Positions 8,809 to 17,223 of a DNA stretch of 64,000 nucleotides are shown one piece after another. The DNA lies in contig NZ_JAROCF010000001.1 in NCBI RefSeq assembly GCF_030433685.1, positions 372,001 to 436,000 of the forward strand, read 5' to 3'. Position 1 is the stretch's first letter, and each line of letters starts with the position of its first letter. A program made the translations under genes and the position numbers. The notes below the pieces were generated by a model. It made no database searches. It worked only from the letters and a program-made list of their open reading frames with translations, and was not told where the DNA came from. The stretch comes from Leifsonia williamsii. Lineage in GTDB: Bacteria > Actinomycetota > Actinomycetes > Actinomycetales > Microbacteriaceae.

Positions 8809-8889
8809 AAACCCGCACGAACCGTGCCCCCGGTCCGGTCCGCCGAGAAGCGTGACCGTACCTCCGGGATCTGCTTTTTACGTGCGCAG

Positions 8890-9798
8890 TCAGCGCTGCG
8901 CCTGCGCTTCAGCCCCAGCCGTGACCACGGCGGAGGAGAGCCCCGCGGCGGCGGGCGAGTCCCGGCCGGTGAACGGCGACGGCTCGACACCAGGGTGGCG
9001 ACGGGATTGCACGATGAAGAGCACAACACCGATCACGACCGCGACGAACGAGGCCCACACATTGGCCGGTATGCCGAGGAACCCGTCGGAGGTCGGGTCA
9101 ATCCGGATCGCCTCCAGCCAGCTGCGCCCCAACCCGTACCAGATGAGATAAAGCGCGAGAACCTTGCCCCATTGCAGCTGGAAGCGGCGCTCGAGGAACA
9201 AGATGAGCGCCACCCCGACCAGGTTCCAGATGATCTCGTAAAGGAACAGCGGGTGGAAGAGCGTGCCCGCCGGCAGCCCCGGCGGGAACTTCGCGTTCGT
9301 TGCCTCGATCTGCAGCCCCCACGGCAGGGTGGTGGGCAGTCCGAAGAGTTCGTGGTTGAAATAGTTGCCGAAACGACCGAGCGATTGAGCGATGAGGAGA
9401 GCGGGCGCGAGTGCGTCGGCGAACGCCCAGAACCGCAGTCCGGTCCGGCGGCACGCGATCAGGATGCCGAGAGCGCCGCCGAGAAGCGAACCGTAGAGGG
9501 CGTTTCCGCCATCCCAGATCGCGAGAACGTTCCACAGATTCGCGCCGGGGAAGAAATAGTCGCCGACGTGAGTGAAGACGTGGTAGAACCGAGCGCCGAT
9601 GATGCCAAGCGGCACCGCCCAGAGGGCGACATTCAGCACCACCCCTCGCCGCACTCCCCGCCGGTCGAGCCGATGCCCGGTGATGAGCACCGCGGCGACG
9701 ATACCGGCGAGGATGCACAGTGCGTAGGTGTGGATGGTCACGGGCCCGAGCTGGAACTGAGCCCACTCCGGCGGCGGGCTGGGGATGCTGGTCTTCAT
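8890..9798 (-). CDS. lgt: Prolipoprotein diacylglyceryl transferase (accessory copy)
   Basis: A 302-residue membrane enzyme that moves diacylglycerol from phosphatidylglycerol to the lipobox Cys of prolipoproteins. Visible signatures: an N-terminal PLGIIGARFYHVF block, the core motif GRFGNYFNHELFG with invariant Arg/Asn/Glu, and HPLFLYEIIWNLVG. About seven membrane helices and a basic C-terminal tail are present. The length is normal for Actinobacteria. Actinobacterial chromosomes usually carry lgt next to trp genes. This one stands inside the metal-resistance island, which also encodes lipoproteins at 28579 and 30059, so it is probably a second, transferred copy. Confidence 0.9.
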   Translation of the reverse strand: MKTSIPSPPPEWAQFQLGPVTIHTYALCILAGIVAAVLITGHRLDRRGVRRGVVLNVALWAVPLGIIGARFYHVFTHVGDYFFPGANLWNVLAIWDGGNALYGSLLGGALGILIACRRTGLRFWAFADALAPALLIAQSLGRFGNYFNHELFGLPTTLPWGLQIEATNAKFPPGLPAGTLFHPLFLYEIIWNLVGVALILFLERRFQLQWGKVLALYLIWYGLGRSWLEAIRIDPTSDGFLGIPANVWASFVAVVIGVVLFIVQSRRHPGVEPSPFTGRDSPAAAGLSSAVVTAGAEAQAQR

Positions 9799-9974
9799 CG
9801 GCAGACTCCTCTCGGCGGACTCCGCAAGCGCGGCTCTGGAAGCCTAACCGCGACGGTCACCTCTTCCGTTCGATCCATTCCACTGTGTACAAGCCCTCAG
9901 TCACAGTCCCAGCTGCGGACCCATGATCCGGTGCCCCTGGCGACCATCCCATTCCGGTCGACGGTGGCACACTG

Positions 9975-10571
9975 TCAACCGGAGCAGTCGCGGGCACGAC
10001 GCAGCGCGTTGGCGATACGGATGGGCCGCTCGGCACGGCGCGCGGCGTTGGCCGGCGACGGGTGCGGTGCCGCGAAGACCGGCAGCACCACCGGCCCGTC
10101 GTGCAGGGTGAGATAGCGCATGCTGCCGGCGAGCGCCGCAGAGCCGAGGGCGACGATGCCGCGAAGCCGCGGAAGCGCACACAGCAACACATGCAGCGCG
10201 TCCCGCGCCTCGTCGATCTCCGCGATCCGGAGCGGCGACAGGCTACCCGTCGAAACCCACGGAACGATGTTCCACCGTAGGATGTCTCCGCGATCCACGC
10301 CTGCCGCCATCCGCGCCGCCCGGAATGCACGCGAGCTTGCGGATGCGTTGTCCTCAGAGCTGAAGCCCTTCGAGCCCGCCGCCACTGTGCTGGGCGCAGG
10401 GCGCTCCAGCAGGACCAGCACCCGGGCGTTCACCCCACCGTCATCGGGGTCGAACCACGGAACGAATCGTCGGGTGTCTGCTGACCGCCACGATTCCACC
10501 AGTCGGTTGAGCGGCGCCACGTGCGGATCCCGCACTCGTTGCGTCTTTGAACTGGTGAGTGCCGTGTCCAT
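9975..10571 (-). CDS. Uracil-DNA glycosylase family protein
   Basis: A 198-residue protein with a UDG-superfamily layout: a substrate-pocket strand VLVLLERPAP, the NIVPW block (in DILRWNIVPWV), ALGSAAL and the C-terminal HPSPAN motif that inserts into DNA. These fit a single-domain uracil-DNA glycosylase superfamily member of unassigned class. No Fe-S cysteine pattern is evident, so it is not a classical family 4 enzyme. The role would be base excision of damaged or deaminated bases. The ATG at 10571 was chosen because upstream sequence in frame overlaps the transporter gene only 21 bases away on the same strand. Confidence 0.75.
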   Translation of the reverse strand: MDTALTSSKTQRVRDPHVAPLNRLVESWRSADTRRFVPWFDPDDGGVNARVLVLLERPAPSTVAAGSKGFSSEDNASASSRAFRAARMAAGVDRGDILRWNIVPWVSTGSLSPLRIAEIDEARDALHVLLCALPRLRGIVALGSAALAGSMRYLTLHDGPVVLPVFAAPHPSPANAARRAERPIRIANALRRARDCSG

Positions 10572-10591
10572 GGGTCGAGGTGCGGCCTCCT

Positions 10592-11752
10592 TCACGCCAC
10601 CGGCATCGGCGGGGCAAGGAGAGTCCCCCGGATGACGCTGCCGTGGAAGGTGCGCACAGCGACTGTGATCCACGCCGTGACAAGTCCTGCGTACGCGATG
10701 ATCGCGAGCCCCTGGAGAACCACAGACCCGGTGTGGAGGGCGAGGCCGGTGATGCCGGTCACGCAGGTCCCGACCGGGAAGGTGAACGACCACCAGGTCA
10801 GCGAGAACGGCAGCTTCTCGCGCGCCGTCCGGAGTGTGATCCCACCCGCCAGCGCGGCCCACAGCAGTGCGAAGCCGAGGACCGGGACGCCGTAGACGAT
10901 GCCGAACAGCTCCAGGCCGCGAGCGAAGGTCCCGGAAAAGACGAGGTGGGCGTTTCCCCCGAGAAGATTCGCGGCAGTGATCGATTGCCCGAGCGGCCCG
11001 AGCACGATCCAGAGTGTCGGGACGGCCGCCGCCGCACCGACCTTGTGCCGGGCGAGGCGCCCCCAGATCAAGGTGATGACGATCACCGAAGCCACAAGGC
11101 TCAGGCCGAACATCGCATAGCACGCGAGCAGCATCGTCAGTCGGGGCTGGCCGGCGGGGACGTACGGCAGCAGCAGCGCACCCGTCGCCGCTGAGACCAT
11201 CGGCGGGACGACCGGCATCAGCCACCCGCCGAAAGCCGAGTCTTCGGCGATCTCGTGCCGCGTGAACGTGAGGTAGGGCACCGCGATCGCGCTGAACAGG
11301 CCGAGCACAGTTCCGATGGCCCACAGCACCGAGTCGACGGTCACGGCGGCCGGGAGGCCGATCACGTCTTTCCCCAGCAGCAGTGTTCCCGCGCCGACCG
11401 TCAGCATCGCCATCGGCGGGGCGCCATAGAAGTGCGCCATCACCGGGTTGAGGTGGTGAGAGAGCGCCGTCTGGCGGTGGCGGAGCCAATGAACCGCCGT
11501 AGCGCCCACAAGTGCCACCAGCAACAGGGCAGCGACTGCCCAGACGATGGTCGCCGGAATGCGCAGCACCGGCGCGATGATCGGGAGAGTCGCAGCCGCG
11601 TTCGCGACAATACCGGTTCCCATAACCGACGCGAACCAGTTCGGGGTGATGTTCGAGAACGCCTGCGCTGGGTGCACGAGGTCGCGAAGGAGCAACCGTC
11701 GCGATGCGACCGGCGCCGGCGCCGGCGCCGGCGAGAGGGTGACCGATTTCAT
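10592..11752 (-). CDS. TDT family transporter (TehA/SLAC1-like)
   Basis: A 386-residue protein with about ten membrane helices and the sequence features of the tellurite-resistance/dicarboxylate transporter (TDT) family: NWFASVMGTGIVAN near the N-terminus, HLNPVMAHFYGAPPMA in the middle, and LTWWSFTFPVGTC towards the end. Relatives include TehA, fungal sulfite exporter Ssu1 and plant SLAC1 anion channels. The substrate cannot be told from sequence; sulfite or another small anion would suit the sulfur genes nearby. It is divergent from the LysR-type gene at 11837, which very probably controls it. Confidence 0.85.
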   Translation of the reverse strand: MKSVTLSPAPAPAPVASRRLLLRDLVHPAQAFSNITPNWFASVMGTGIVANAAATLPIIAPVLRIPATIVWAVAALLLVALVGATAVHWLRHRQTALSHHLNPVMAHFYGAPPMAMLTVGAGTLLLGKDVIGLPAAVTVDSVLWAIGTVLGLFSAIAVPYLTFTRHEIAEDSAFGGWLMPVVPPMVSAATGALLLPYVPAGQPRLTMLLACYAMFGLSLVASVIVITLIWGRLARHKVGAAAAVPTLWIVLGPLGQSITAANLLGGNAHLVFSGTFARGLELFGIVYGVPVLGFALLWAALAGGITLRTAREKLPFSLTWWSFTFPVGTCVTGITGLALHTGSVVLQGLAIIAYAGLVTAWITVAVRTFHGSVIRGTLLAPPMPVA

Positions 11753-11797
11753 GCTTCCAGACTGTCGGTCATCGCGGTCGAGCGCGACGGGCCTACG

Positions 11798-11813
11798 CTT
11801 GTAACGTCACAAG
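11798..11813. promoter_or_regulatory. LysR-type operator in the divergent gap
   Basis: CTTGTAACGTCACAAG is a 16-base inverted repeat with one mismatched pair, lying between the transporter and the LysR-type regulator. It has the T-N11-A shape of LysR recognition sites and probably controls both genes. Confidence 0.6.
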
Positions 11814-11836
11814 GCGTTCTTGTATCGGGGGGTCGC

Positions 11837-12730
11837 ATGTCCATTCGGGTCGACATCGACACCCTTCGCCTGCTCACCGAGATCGGACGGTCCGGGAGCC
11901 TCTCCGGCGCCGCCCGCGAGAACGGCGTCTCGCAGCAGGCGGTGTCGGCGCGGATGGCCTCGCTGGAACGAGAGATCGGCATCACGCTCCTCCACCGGAC
12001 GCCGCAGGGGACCTCCTTGACCGAAGCCGGGGTGTTGGTGACGGAATGGGCCCTACCGCTGCTGGAAGCCGCCGACCGCTTCACATGGGCGGCCACCACG
12101 CTCCGGTCGACATCGTCCACGAGTCTGCGCATCGCTTCCAGCCTGACGATCGCCGAGCACCTCGCACCCGATTGGATCGTCGCACTCCGCACGGCCGATA
12201 CGGCTCTCCGGATCGAGCTGATCGCACTGAACAGCGCCACCGTTGCGGAGAGCGTCCGTGCCGGCAACGTGGACATCGGGTTCATCGAGACACCCGACAT
12301 CCCCGACGACCTCGCCTTCAAGAACTTCGCCACCGACGAGCTGATCGTCGTCGTGGGTGCGACGCACCCGTGGGCGAACCGACGATCCGGCGTCACAGTC
12401 GCTGAACTCGCCTCCACTCCCGTGCTCTCCCGCGAGCGCGGCTCCGGCACCCGCCTCGCCTTCGAGCGTGCCCTGACCGAAGCCGGGCACCCGCCGGTCG
12501 ACCCGGCCGCAGAGCTGTCGACAGCCGGCGCCATCCGCTCCACAGCCGCCGCCGGGCAGGCCCCCGCCGTTTTGAGCATCTTGGCGGTTCGCGAGCAGCT
12601 CGCCACCGGCGTCCTCCGCCGGGTGACTCTGCGCGCAATGCGGATCGTGCGGCCCCTGACCGCGATCTGGCGCGGCGACCGCGAGACCTCCGCGGTCCAG
12701 CGAGTTCTCGATGTCCTCGCGGGCCGCTGA
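11837..12730 (+). CDS. LysR family transcriptional regulator
   Basis: 297 residues. The N-terminal winged HTH reads LRLLTEIGRSGSLSGAARENG, then VSQQAVSARMASLEREIG. It is followed by a two-lobed periplasmic-binding-like effector domain (LRIASSLTIAEHLAPDWI, then DIGFIETPDIP). The ATG at 11837 follows a GGGG-rich ribosome-binding site; an open frame further upstream is not coding because it overlaps the divergent transporter. LysR regulators usually activate a divergent target and repress themselves, so the TDT transporter is the likely target. The co-inducer is unknown. Confidence 0.9.
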   Translation: MSIRVDIDTLRLLTEIGRSGSLSGAARENGVSQQAVSARMASLEREIGITLLHRTPQGTSLTEAGVLVTEWALPLLEAADRFTWAATTLRSTSSTSLRIASSLTIAEHLAPDWIVALRTADTALRIELIALNSATVAESVRAGNVDIGFIETPDIPDDLAFKNFATDELIVVVGATHPWANRRSGVTVAELASTPVLSRERGSGTRLAFERALTEAGHPPVDPAAELSTAGAIRSTAAAGQAPAVLSILAVREQLATGVLRRVTLRAMRIVRPLTAIWRGDRETSAVQRVLDVLAGR

Positions 12731-12794
12731 TCGACGCACACAGAACAAAACGGGGCGACGGGCCCGAGGAAGGCGGTCAGTTGTGCGCGGAACC

Positions 12795-13373
12795 TCACGC
12801 CGTGCCGGGAATCGGCTCCTGGTCCAGCTGCACAACCGACCACACGCCGTGCTCGAGCAGCAGTTCGCTCCAGGATCCCGTACGCACACGTGCGGTCCGA
12901 CTTGCCGGGTCGATGGCTTCAAGGAGCGGTCGAATGACCGCATCGTGGGTGACGACGCACACCGCCCCGTCGGACGCTCCCGCGAGCCGATCGAGCGCGC
13001 GCATGGCCCGCTCGAGGACACGGGAGAGGGGCTCCACGCCCGGAGCGGCGTCGATGCTACCGAACTCTGCGACGACCTCCTGTTTGACCTGGCCTGTCCA
13101 GTGTCCGTAGTCGCGGTCGTTGAACGCTGAGTCGGTCTCCACCGCGCAACCGCAGCGTTCAGCGATGATCCGCGCTGTTGTGACGGCGCGGTCGAGGGGG
13201 CTGGAGCGAACTTCCACGACTCCACGAGAGGCGAGCGCGTCGGCAACAGCACGCGCTTCGGCGATGCCGGTCTCGTCGAGGGGCGGGTTGGCGAGCCCGC
13301 GCAGTCGGCCTTCGGCGTTGAGGGCGGTCTGGCCGTGCCGGACGAGGAGGAGCGGGTGCGGGCCGTCGTTCAT
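12795..13373 (-). CDS. Histidine phosphatase family protein
   Basis: A 192-residue member of the phosphoglycerate mutase-like histidine phosphatase superfamily. The catalytic His lies in LLVRHGQTALNAEGRLRG, the second block is VRSSPLDRAVTTARII and the third is VVTHDAVIRPLL. It resembles the small acid-phosphatase/CobC-like branch rather than true glycolytic mutase; it lacks the ERNYG block of GpmA. It overlaps the second MutS-like gene by 4 bases, so it is the last gene of that operon. The substrate is unknown, and the tie to two MutS-like ATPases is unexplained. Confidence 0.85.
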   Translation of the reverse strand: MNDGPHPLLLVRHGQTALNAEGRLRGLANPPLDETGIAEARAVADALASRGVVEVRSSPLDRAVTTARIIAERCGCAVETDSAFNDRDYGHWTGQVKQEVVAEFGSIDAAPGVEPLSRVLERAMRALDRLAGASDGAVCVVTHDAVIRPLLEAIDPASRTARVRTGSWSELLLEHGVWSVVQLDQEPIPGTA

Positions 13374-14902
13374 CTCGCTCCCTGGGATGGGAGTGTCGGT
13401 TGCAGTTCGTCGGGGTCCAGTGTCGTCCCGAATATCCGTTCATACAGGTCGGCGCCGAAGCTGGTGGGCAGTGGGATGCCCCGTTGGATGCGGAAGTCCC
13501 GGTGTCCGTCGTCCTCTCGGCCGGCACGGAGGAAGACGGTGTCCGTTCGCTTCTCCTCGTGAGCACGGCTCGCGTACTCGTACAAGTGGGTGACGAAGGC
13601 GACGGAGACTCCGCTGTCCCGGAGCGCCCCGATGACGTTTCGGGCGATTTCTGAGCCTTCGCGTTCGTTGGTCGATGCGAAGGACTCGTTGAGCAGGGTG
13701 AGCCCGCCCGGTTGGGCTGCATCGACGGTGGCGCTCATGCGTGCCAGTTCCTCGTCGAGGCGACCGCTGGTTCGCGCGGCGTCTTCCTCGCGGGTGAAGT
13801 GGGTGTGGATGGTGGTGCGCAAGGCTGTGGAGAAGGACTCGGCCGGCACGAACAGGCCGCAGTGCGCTAGCAAGGTGGCCTGGCCAATGCTGCGGAGAAA
13901 GGTGGACTTGCCTCCTCTGTTCGCGCCGGTGATGACGGTCACGGTGGTGTGGTTCAGGTCCAGCGTGTTCCCGACGACCGGTGACCCGGACAACAGGACC
14001 AGCGCCGCGTCATAGAGACCGGTGCAGGTGAATCCCGGGGACGCGTGGAAGCTTGGCAATGCAACGGGCTCTTGGAAGGAATTCAGCGCATTGTGAAGGT
14101 TGCACGCGCCGACGAAGAAACCTGCCTCTGTCCGTAGGGCGTTCCAGAAGCCGGTGAGGTGATCGGCCGCCTGACCGAGCGCGTCCGCGACCGGGTCTAG
14201 TGCGCGGTCCTTGAGCTCGCTGAGCGCCTTGTATCCTGCTTCGTCACGGTCGGGAAGGGTGAAGGTGTGGTCGGGGCGTCGGAACCCCAGGCGCACCAGG
14301 AGCGGGGGTCGGGTCAGCGGTGGCCGAGTCAGGGTGATACCGGTGGCCTTGTTCGCGGTGCCGAGCGTGGCGGCTGCATCGACGCCGTGGGGGAAGGTCA
14401 ACTCAGTGAGCAGCACGGTGACTTGCTCGAGCCACTCGTCCGACACGTCCTGTTCGAGTGCAGCGAAGAAATCGGTGAACGCCTGCGACTGGAATGTCGC
14501 GGCGTTCGCGCGTGCGAGTTCGCGCAGTGCTTGGAGGTGCCGAACGTGGATGCGGAGCACCTCGATGGAGTGATGCACCACCCCGGCGGGCGTGAACAGT
14601 CCCCATCCGTATGCCTTCTTGACCTCGTCCAGGGCGTGCTTCGGCGCCTGATAGAGCTCCAGGATCGTCTCGGAATTCGCTAGGGCGTCCCGCACCGCCG
14701 CCTGTCGGTAGGCGATGGCGGCTGGGTCGTTGAGCGGTTGGTGCAGCATCGCCGTCGCGACGGTCTCGACGGTCGTATCGTCGCGGGCCATCGCCCGCAC
14801 GAGAGCGCCAAGCTCGAGGTCGACGAATCGGTCGCGCGCAAGCTCATCAGGTTGGTATTCGACCGTGGCGTCACGGTCGCGATACAGCAGTCGCGGCCTC
14901 AT
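13370..14902 (-). CDS. MutS-like ATPase (second of pair)
   Basis: 510 residues. The C-terminal third is a MutS domain V ATPase with Walker A GANRGGKST, then a long coupling helix and LTLLNESFASTNEREGSE. The N-terminal two-thirds is helical and corresponds to MutS core/lever domains. There is no mismatch-binding domain I with the Phe-x-Glu motif, so it is not a mismatch-repair MutS. In the Walker B position the usual Asp is replaced by Asn (LLNES) while the Glu is kept. It overlaps its neighbours by 4 bases on both sides. It probably forms a heterodimer with the paralogue at 14899; the role is unknown. Confidence 0.8.
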   Translation of the reverse strand: MRPRLLYRDRDATVEYQPDELARDRFVDLELGALVRAMARDDTTVETVATAMLHQPLNDPAAIAYRQAAVRDALANSETILELYQAPKHALDEVKKAYGWGLFTPAGVVHHSIEVLRIHVRHLQALRELARANAATFQSQAFTDFFAALEQDVSDEWLEQVTVLLTELTFPHGVDAAATLGTANKATGITLTRPPLTRPPLLVRLGFRRPDHTFTLPDRDEAGYKALSELKDRALDPVADALGQAADHLTGFWNALRTEAGFFVGACNLHNALNSFQEPVALPSFHASPGFTCTGLYDAALVLLSGSPVVGNTLDLNHTTVTVITGANRGGKSTFLRSIGQATLLAHCGLFVPAESFSTALRTTIHTHFTREEDAARTSGRLDEELARMSATVDAAQPGGLTLLNESFASTNEREGSEIARNVIGALRDSGVSVAFVTHLYEYASRAHEEKRTDTVFLRAGREDDGHRDFRIQRGIPLPTSFGADLYERIFGTTLDPDELQPTLPSQGAR

Positions 14903-16431
14903 GAGAGGACCCGTTCTCGGATGCGCTGTGGCGATAATCCGTACTTCTCGGCGATCGCGGTGGCGTGCGCGAGTCCATCCGGTGGCCGGCGGACAATGCG
15001 GAATGTGCGGCGCATGGGGTCGTCCGCAGCGACCTCGGCCACGACGCTGACCACTGACGGCGTCATCACCGCCAGCTCGTCCAGGAAAGTGACCGTGACC
15101 CCAATTGCGCCGGCGTCGAGCAGCGCGTGGAGGACGCGTTCGTTCAGGGAGAGCGCGTCCTGGGCGGTGGTCGAGCTGAAGAGCTCGTTCGCGATGACGA
15201 TGGAGTTTGAGGTAACGCGCTCGAGGATGTCCCGTACGCGGATGAGGTCGTCTTCGAGGCGGCCTCGCAGCAGAGCGAGGTCCTCCTGACGCTCAAAATG
15301 CGTCAGTAGAAGATCGAAGCGAGCCAGCCGTGCGGTGCGTGCGGCGACCGGGAACCCGAGCGCGGCCATCCAGTGCAGCTGACCGAACACGCGGGCGAAG
15401 GTCGACTTGCCACCCTGGTTGGCCCCGGTGACGACAAGGAACTGCTCGCCCGGCGCGAGACGGATGTCGTTCGGGACGATGGACGCGCGGGTTTTCGGTT
15501 GGGCGGCGAGTTGCAGGTCGTAGCCGTCGACGACCTGCACGCTTCGGTCCGTGGTGAGTTCGGGCAAACAGGTAGGTAGTGTCTCTCCGGCCGCCGCCTT
15601 CAGGTGATCCAAGACGGAAAGGTACAGGTGCAGTCCGCGTTCATATCGCGCGACAGTCGTGGCTAGGAATGCGGCATGCTCGCCGGCGAAGCGTTCGAGC
15701 GCTTGGAATGCGGAGGGGAAGACTTCCGCAACGAGGTCGAGGACGCCCGCTTCGACGCGGTTCATCTCGACAGCGTCGACGAACCGTGTGCGATGCGAAC
15801 CCGCGTCCGTCTCTTTGAAGCGGGCGAAGGCGCCGGCGACAGCAGCACTCTGATCCGTGCCGCTTGCGTCTGCCAGAACGGTGACGCTTCCGCCCTGAAT
15901 GTGGAAGTCGTACTTGACCGCGTCCAGTTGTGCAGCGACCGAGCGGGCATCCATGCTCAGGCGTGTGAATGGCTCAGAGCGAACATACTCGGCGAGTACT
16001 TGTGCGGCGGCTTGCAACGCTTCCGAGCGGAGCGGGCACCTGGTCAGAGCATCGGCGGCGGTGCCTACGACGCCGGCGTATTGACGGGCGGCATCCAGTA
16101 GAACCCGCTGGGCCTGTCGCGGATACCGCAATCGCCGGGCCAGGCCGAGGGATTCCCGCACCGCCGCGATGCCTGCGACGAACGTGCGGCAGGCAGCAAT
16201 CACGTTTGGAGTGTCGAGATCGGCGAAAACGCCGTGGCGGTACTCGACCGTGGGAGCATCGGCCACGGTCCAGAACACCGCGGCCAGCTCCAGCGGGTCG
16301 TCGCCGAGCACGTCGGTGACGATCTGATCCAGGCCGAGATCAGGGAAGCATCCCGGCTGTTCTTCCGCCAGCTGCTTCGGCTGGCCGGGTGGGAACAGCA
16401 GACTGGTGGGCGTTACCTCGCGGTCGGTCAT
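14899..16431 (-). CDS. MutS-like ATPase (first of pair)
   Basis: This is the first gene of the three-gene operon, 510 residues, the same length as its downstream paralogue. The ATPase domain has Walker A GANQGGKST, FARVFGQLHWMAALG and a Walker B-like IVIANELFSSTTAQDA. Again Asn stands in place of the catalytic-site Asp and the Glu is retained. The helical N-terminal region contains no mismatch-recognition domain. A good AGAGGAG precedes the ATG. Such MutS-related proteins of about 500 residues occur in Bacteria without a known function. The twin arrangement suggests an obligate heterodimer, as in eukaryotic MSH pairs; that is inference. Confidence 0.8.
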   Translation of the reverse strand: MTDREVTPTSLLFPPGQPKQLAEEQPGCFPDLGLDQIVTDVLGDDPLELAAVFWTVADAPTVEYRHGVFADLDTPNVIAACRTFVAGIAAVRESLGLARRLRYPRQAQRVLLDAARQYAGVVGTAADALTRCPLRSEALQAAAQVLAEYVRSEPFTRLSMDARSVAAQLDAVKYDFHIQGGSVTVLADASGTDQSAAVAGAFARFKETDAGSHRTRFVDAVEMNRVEAGVLDLVAEVFPSAFQALERFAGEHAAFLATTVARYERGLHLYLSVLDHLKAAAGETLPTCLPELTTDRSVQVVDGYDLQLAAQPKTRASIVPNDIRLAPGEQFLVVTGANQGGKSTFARVFGQLHWMAALGFPVAARTARLARFDLLLTHFERQEDLALLRGRLEDDLIRVRDILERVTSNSIVIANELFSSTTAQDALSLNERVLHALLDAGAIGVTVTFLDELAVMTPSVVSVVAEVAADDPMRRTFRIVRRPPDGLAHATAIAEKYGLSPQRIRERVLS

Positions 16432-16605
16432 CGGCGCTCCTCTACCCGGACGCGTGCAGCGTCACATTCAGGTAGAAGCCATCAGCGGGGACCCGCGGTT
16501 GCCGGTGAGCCTCATCACCGTGGTGCGTGCCGTAACCATAACACCGTCGCATCCGGACTTGTACCCGCGACGGCTTCTGGCATTATGGGAGCTGACGGTT
16601 CGCCG

Positions 16606-16700
16606 TCGCGGTGGTGGGGCTCGCCGCAACCAACCTCGGCTTCGCCGACAACGGTCCCTATCTCGTGAGACGCGCACGCCCGTGCGCCCGGAGATAGGAG
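16606..16700 (+). promoter_or_regulatory. Fluoride riboswitch (crcB motif) with SD-sequestering platform, copy 1
   Basis: The aptamer fits the crcB motif: a first stem GGTG...CGCC enclosing eight bases (GTGGGGCT), an AACC-containing joint, a short hairpin (TCGGC/GCCGA), then a 3' strand ending GGTCCCTATCTC. TGGGG in the first loop can pair with CCCTA of the 3' strand to form the pseudoknot. The same CCTATCTC can instead pair perfectly (8 bp) with GAGATAGG at 16691-16698, which covers the ribosome-binding site. Fluoride binding would thus free the site and turn translation on. It precedes uspA-gpmA-crcB-crcB. Confidence 0.85.
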
Positions 16701-16704
16701 CACG

Positions 16705-17223
16705 ATGACCGATCACAGGCCCGAACCGCCGCCGCGTGGGGTCATTCTCGTCGGAGTGGCGAAGGATCTCGCGGACGCCGTCCTGGTCGTCGCCTCGCGC
16801 CTGGCGGCGGACCTCGGCTGTGACCTGGTCTGCGCGACAGTGGACCCGAACCGCTACGCCGTCGACGAAGGGGCCGACGGCACGGTCCGCTCCGTTCCGA
16901 TCGACCCTGATCTGCCGGAGTTCGAGGAGGATGTCTTCGATCCTGCACTGACCCGCCGGATCGAGAAGCTGCTCGCCGGGACGCGGGTCTCCTGGAGCAA
17001 ACGCACTCTCGCCGGCGATCCCGCGCGTGCCCTCGGCCACCTTGCGGAGAAGCTCGATGCCCGGATGATCGTCGTGGGAACCCACGAGGCTGGGCTGCGC
17101 ACCAGCATGCGCGAGTTCTTCCGGTCCTCCGTCGCTGTTCATCTCGCTCACCGGCAACGCCGACCCGTCCTCGTCGTACCGCTCTCCCCGGTCGACGATG
17201 GCCGAGCCTTGCCGTGGGAGTGA
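16705..17223 (+). CDS. Universal stress protein (UspA family)
   Basis: A 172-residue single Usp domain. The N-terminal strand VILVGVAKDLADAV and the C-terminal nucleotide-binding block IVVGTHEAGLRTSMREFFRSSVA (G-x2-G-type, then SS) followed by PVLVVPL are typical of ATP-binding Usp proteins. It starts 5 bases after the riboswitch-controlled ribosome-binding site, so its translation should respond directly to fluoride. It overlaps the next gene. UspA-like genes are often found with fluoride exporters in Actinobacteria; how the protein helps is not known. Confidence 0.88.
   Translation: MTDHRPEPPPRGVILVGVAKDLADAVLVVASRLAADLGCDLVCATVDPNRYAVDEGADGTVRSVPIDPDLPEFEEDVFDPALTRRIEKLLAGTRVSWSKRTLAGDPARALGHLAEKLDARMIVVGTHEAGLRTSMREFFRSSVAVHLAHRQRRPVLVVPLSPVDDGRALPWE

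Noticed and set aside
12795..16431. DNA mismatch-repair MutS
   Set aside because: The proteins are about 510 residues, lack the mismatch-binding domain and occur without MutL.
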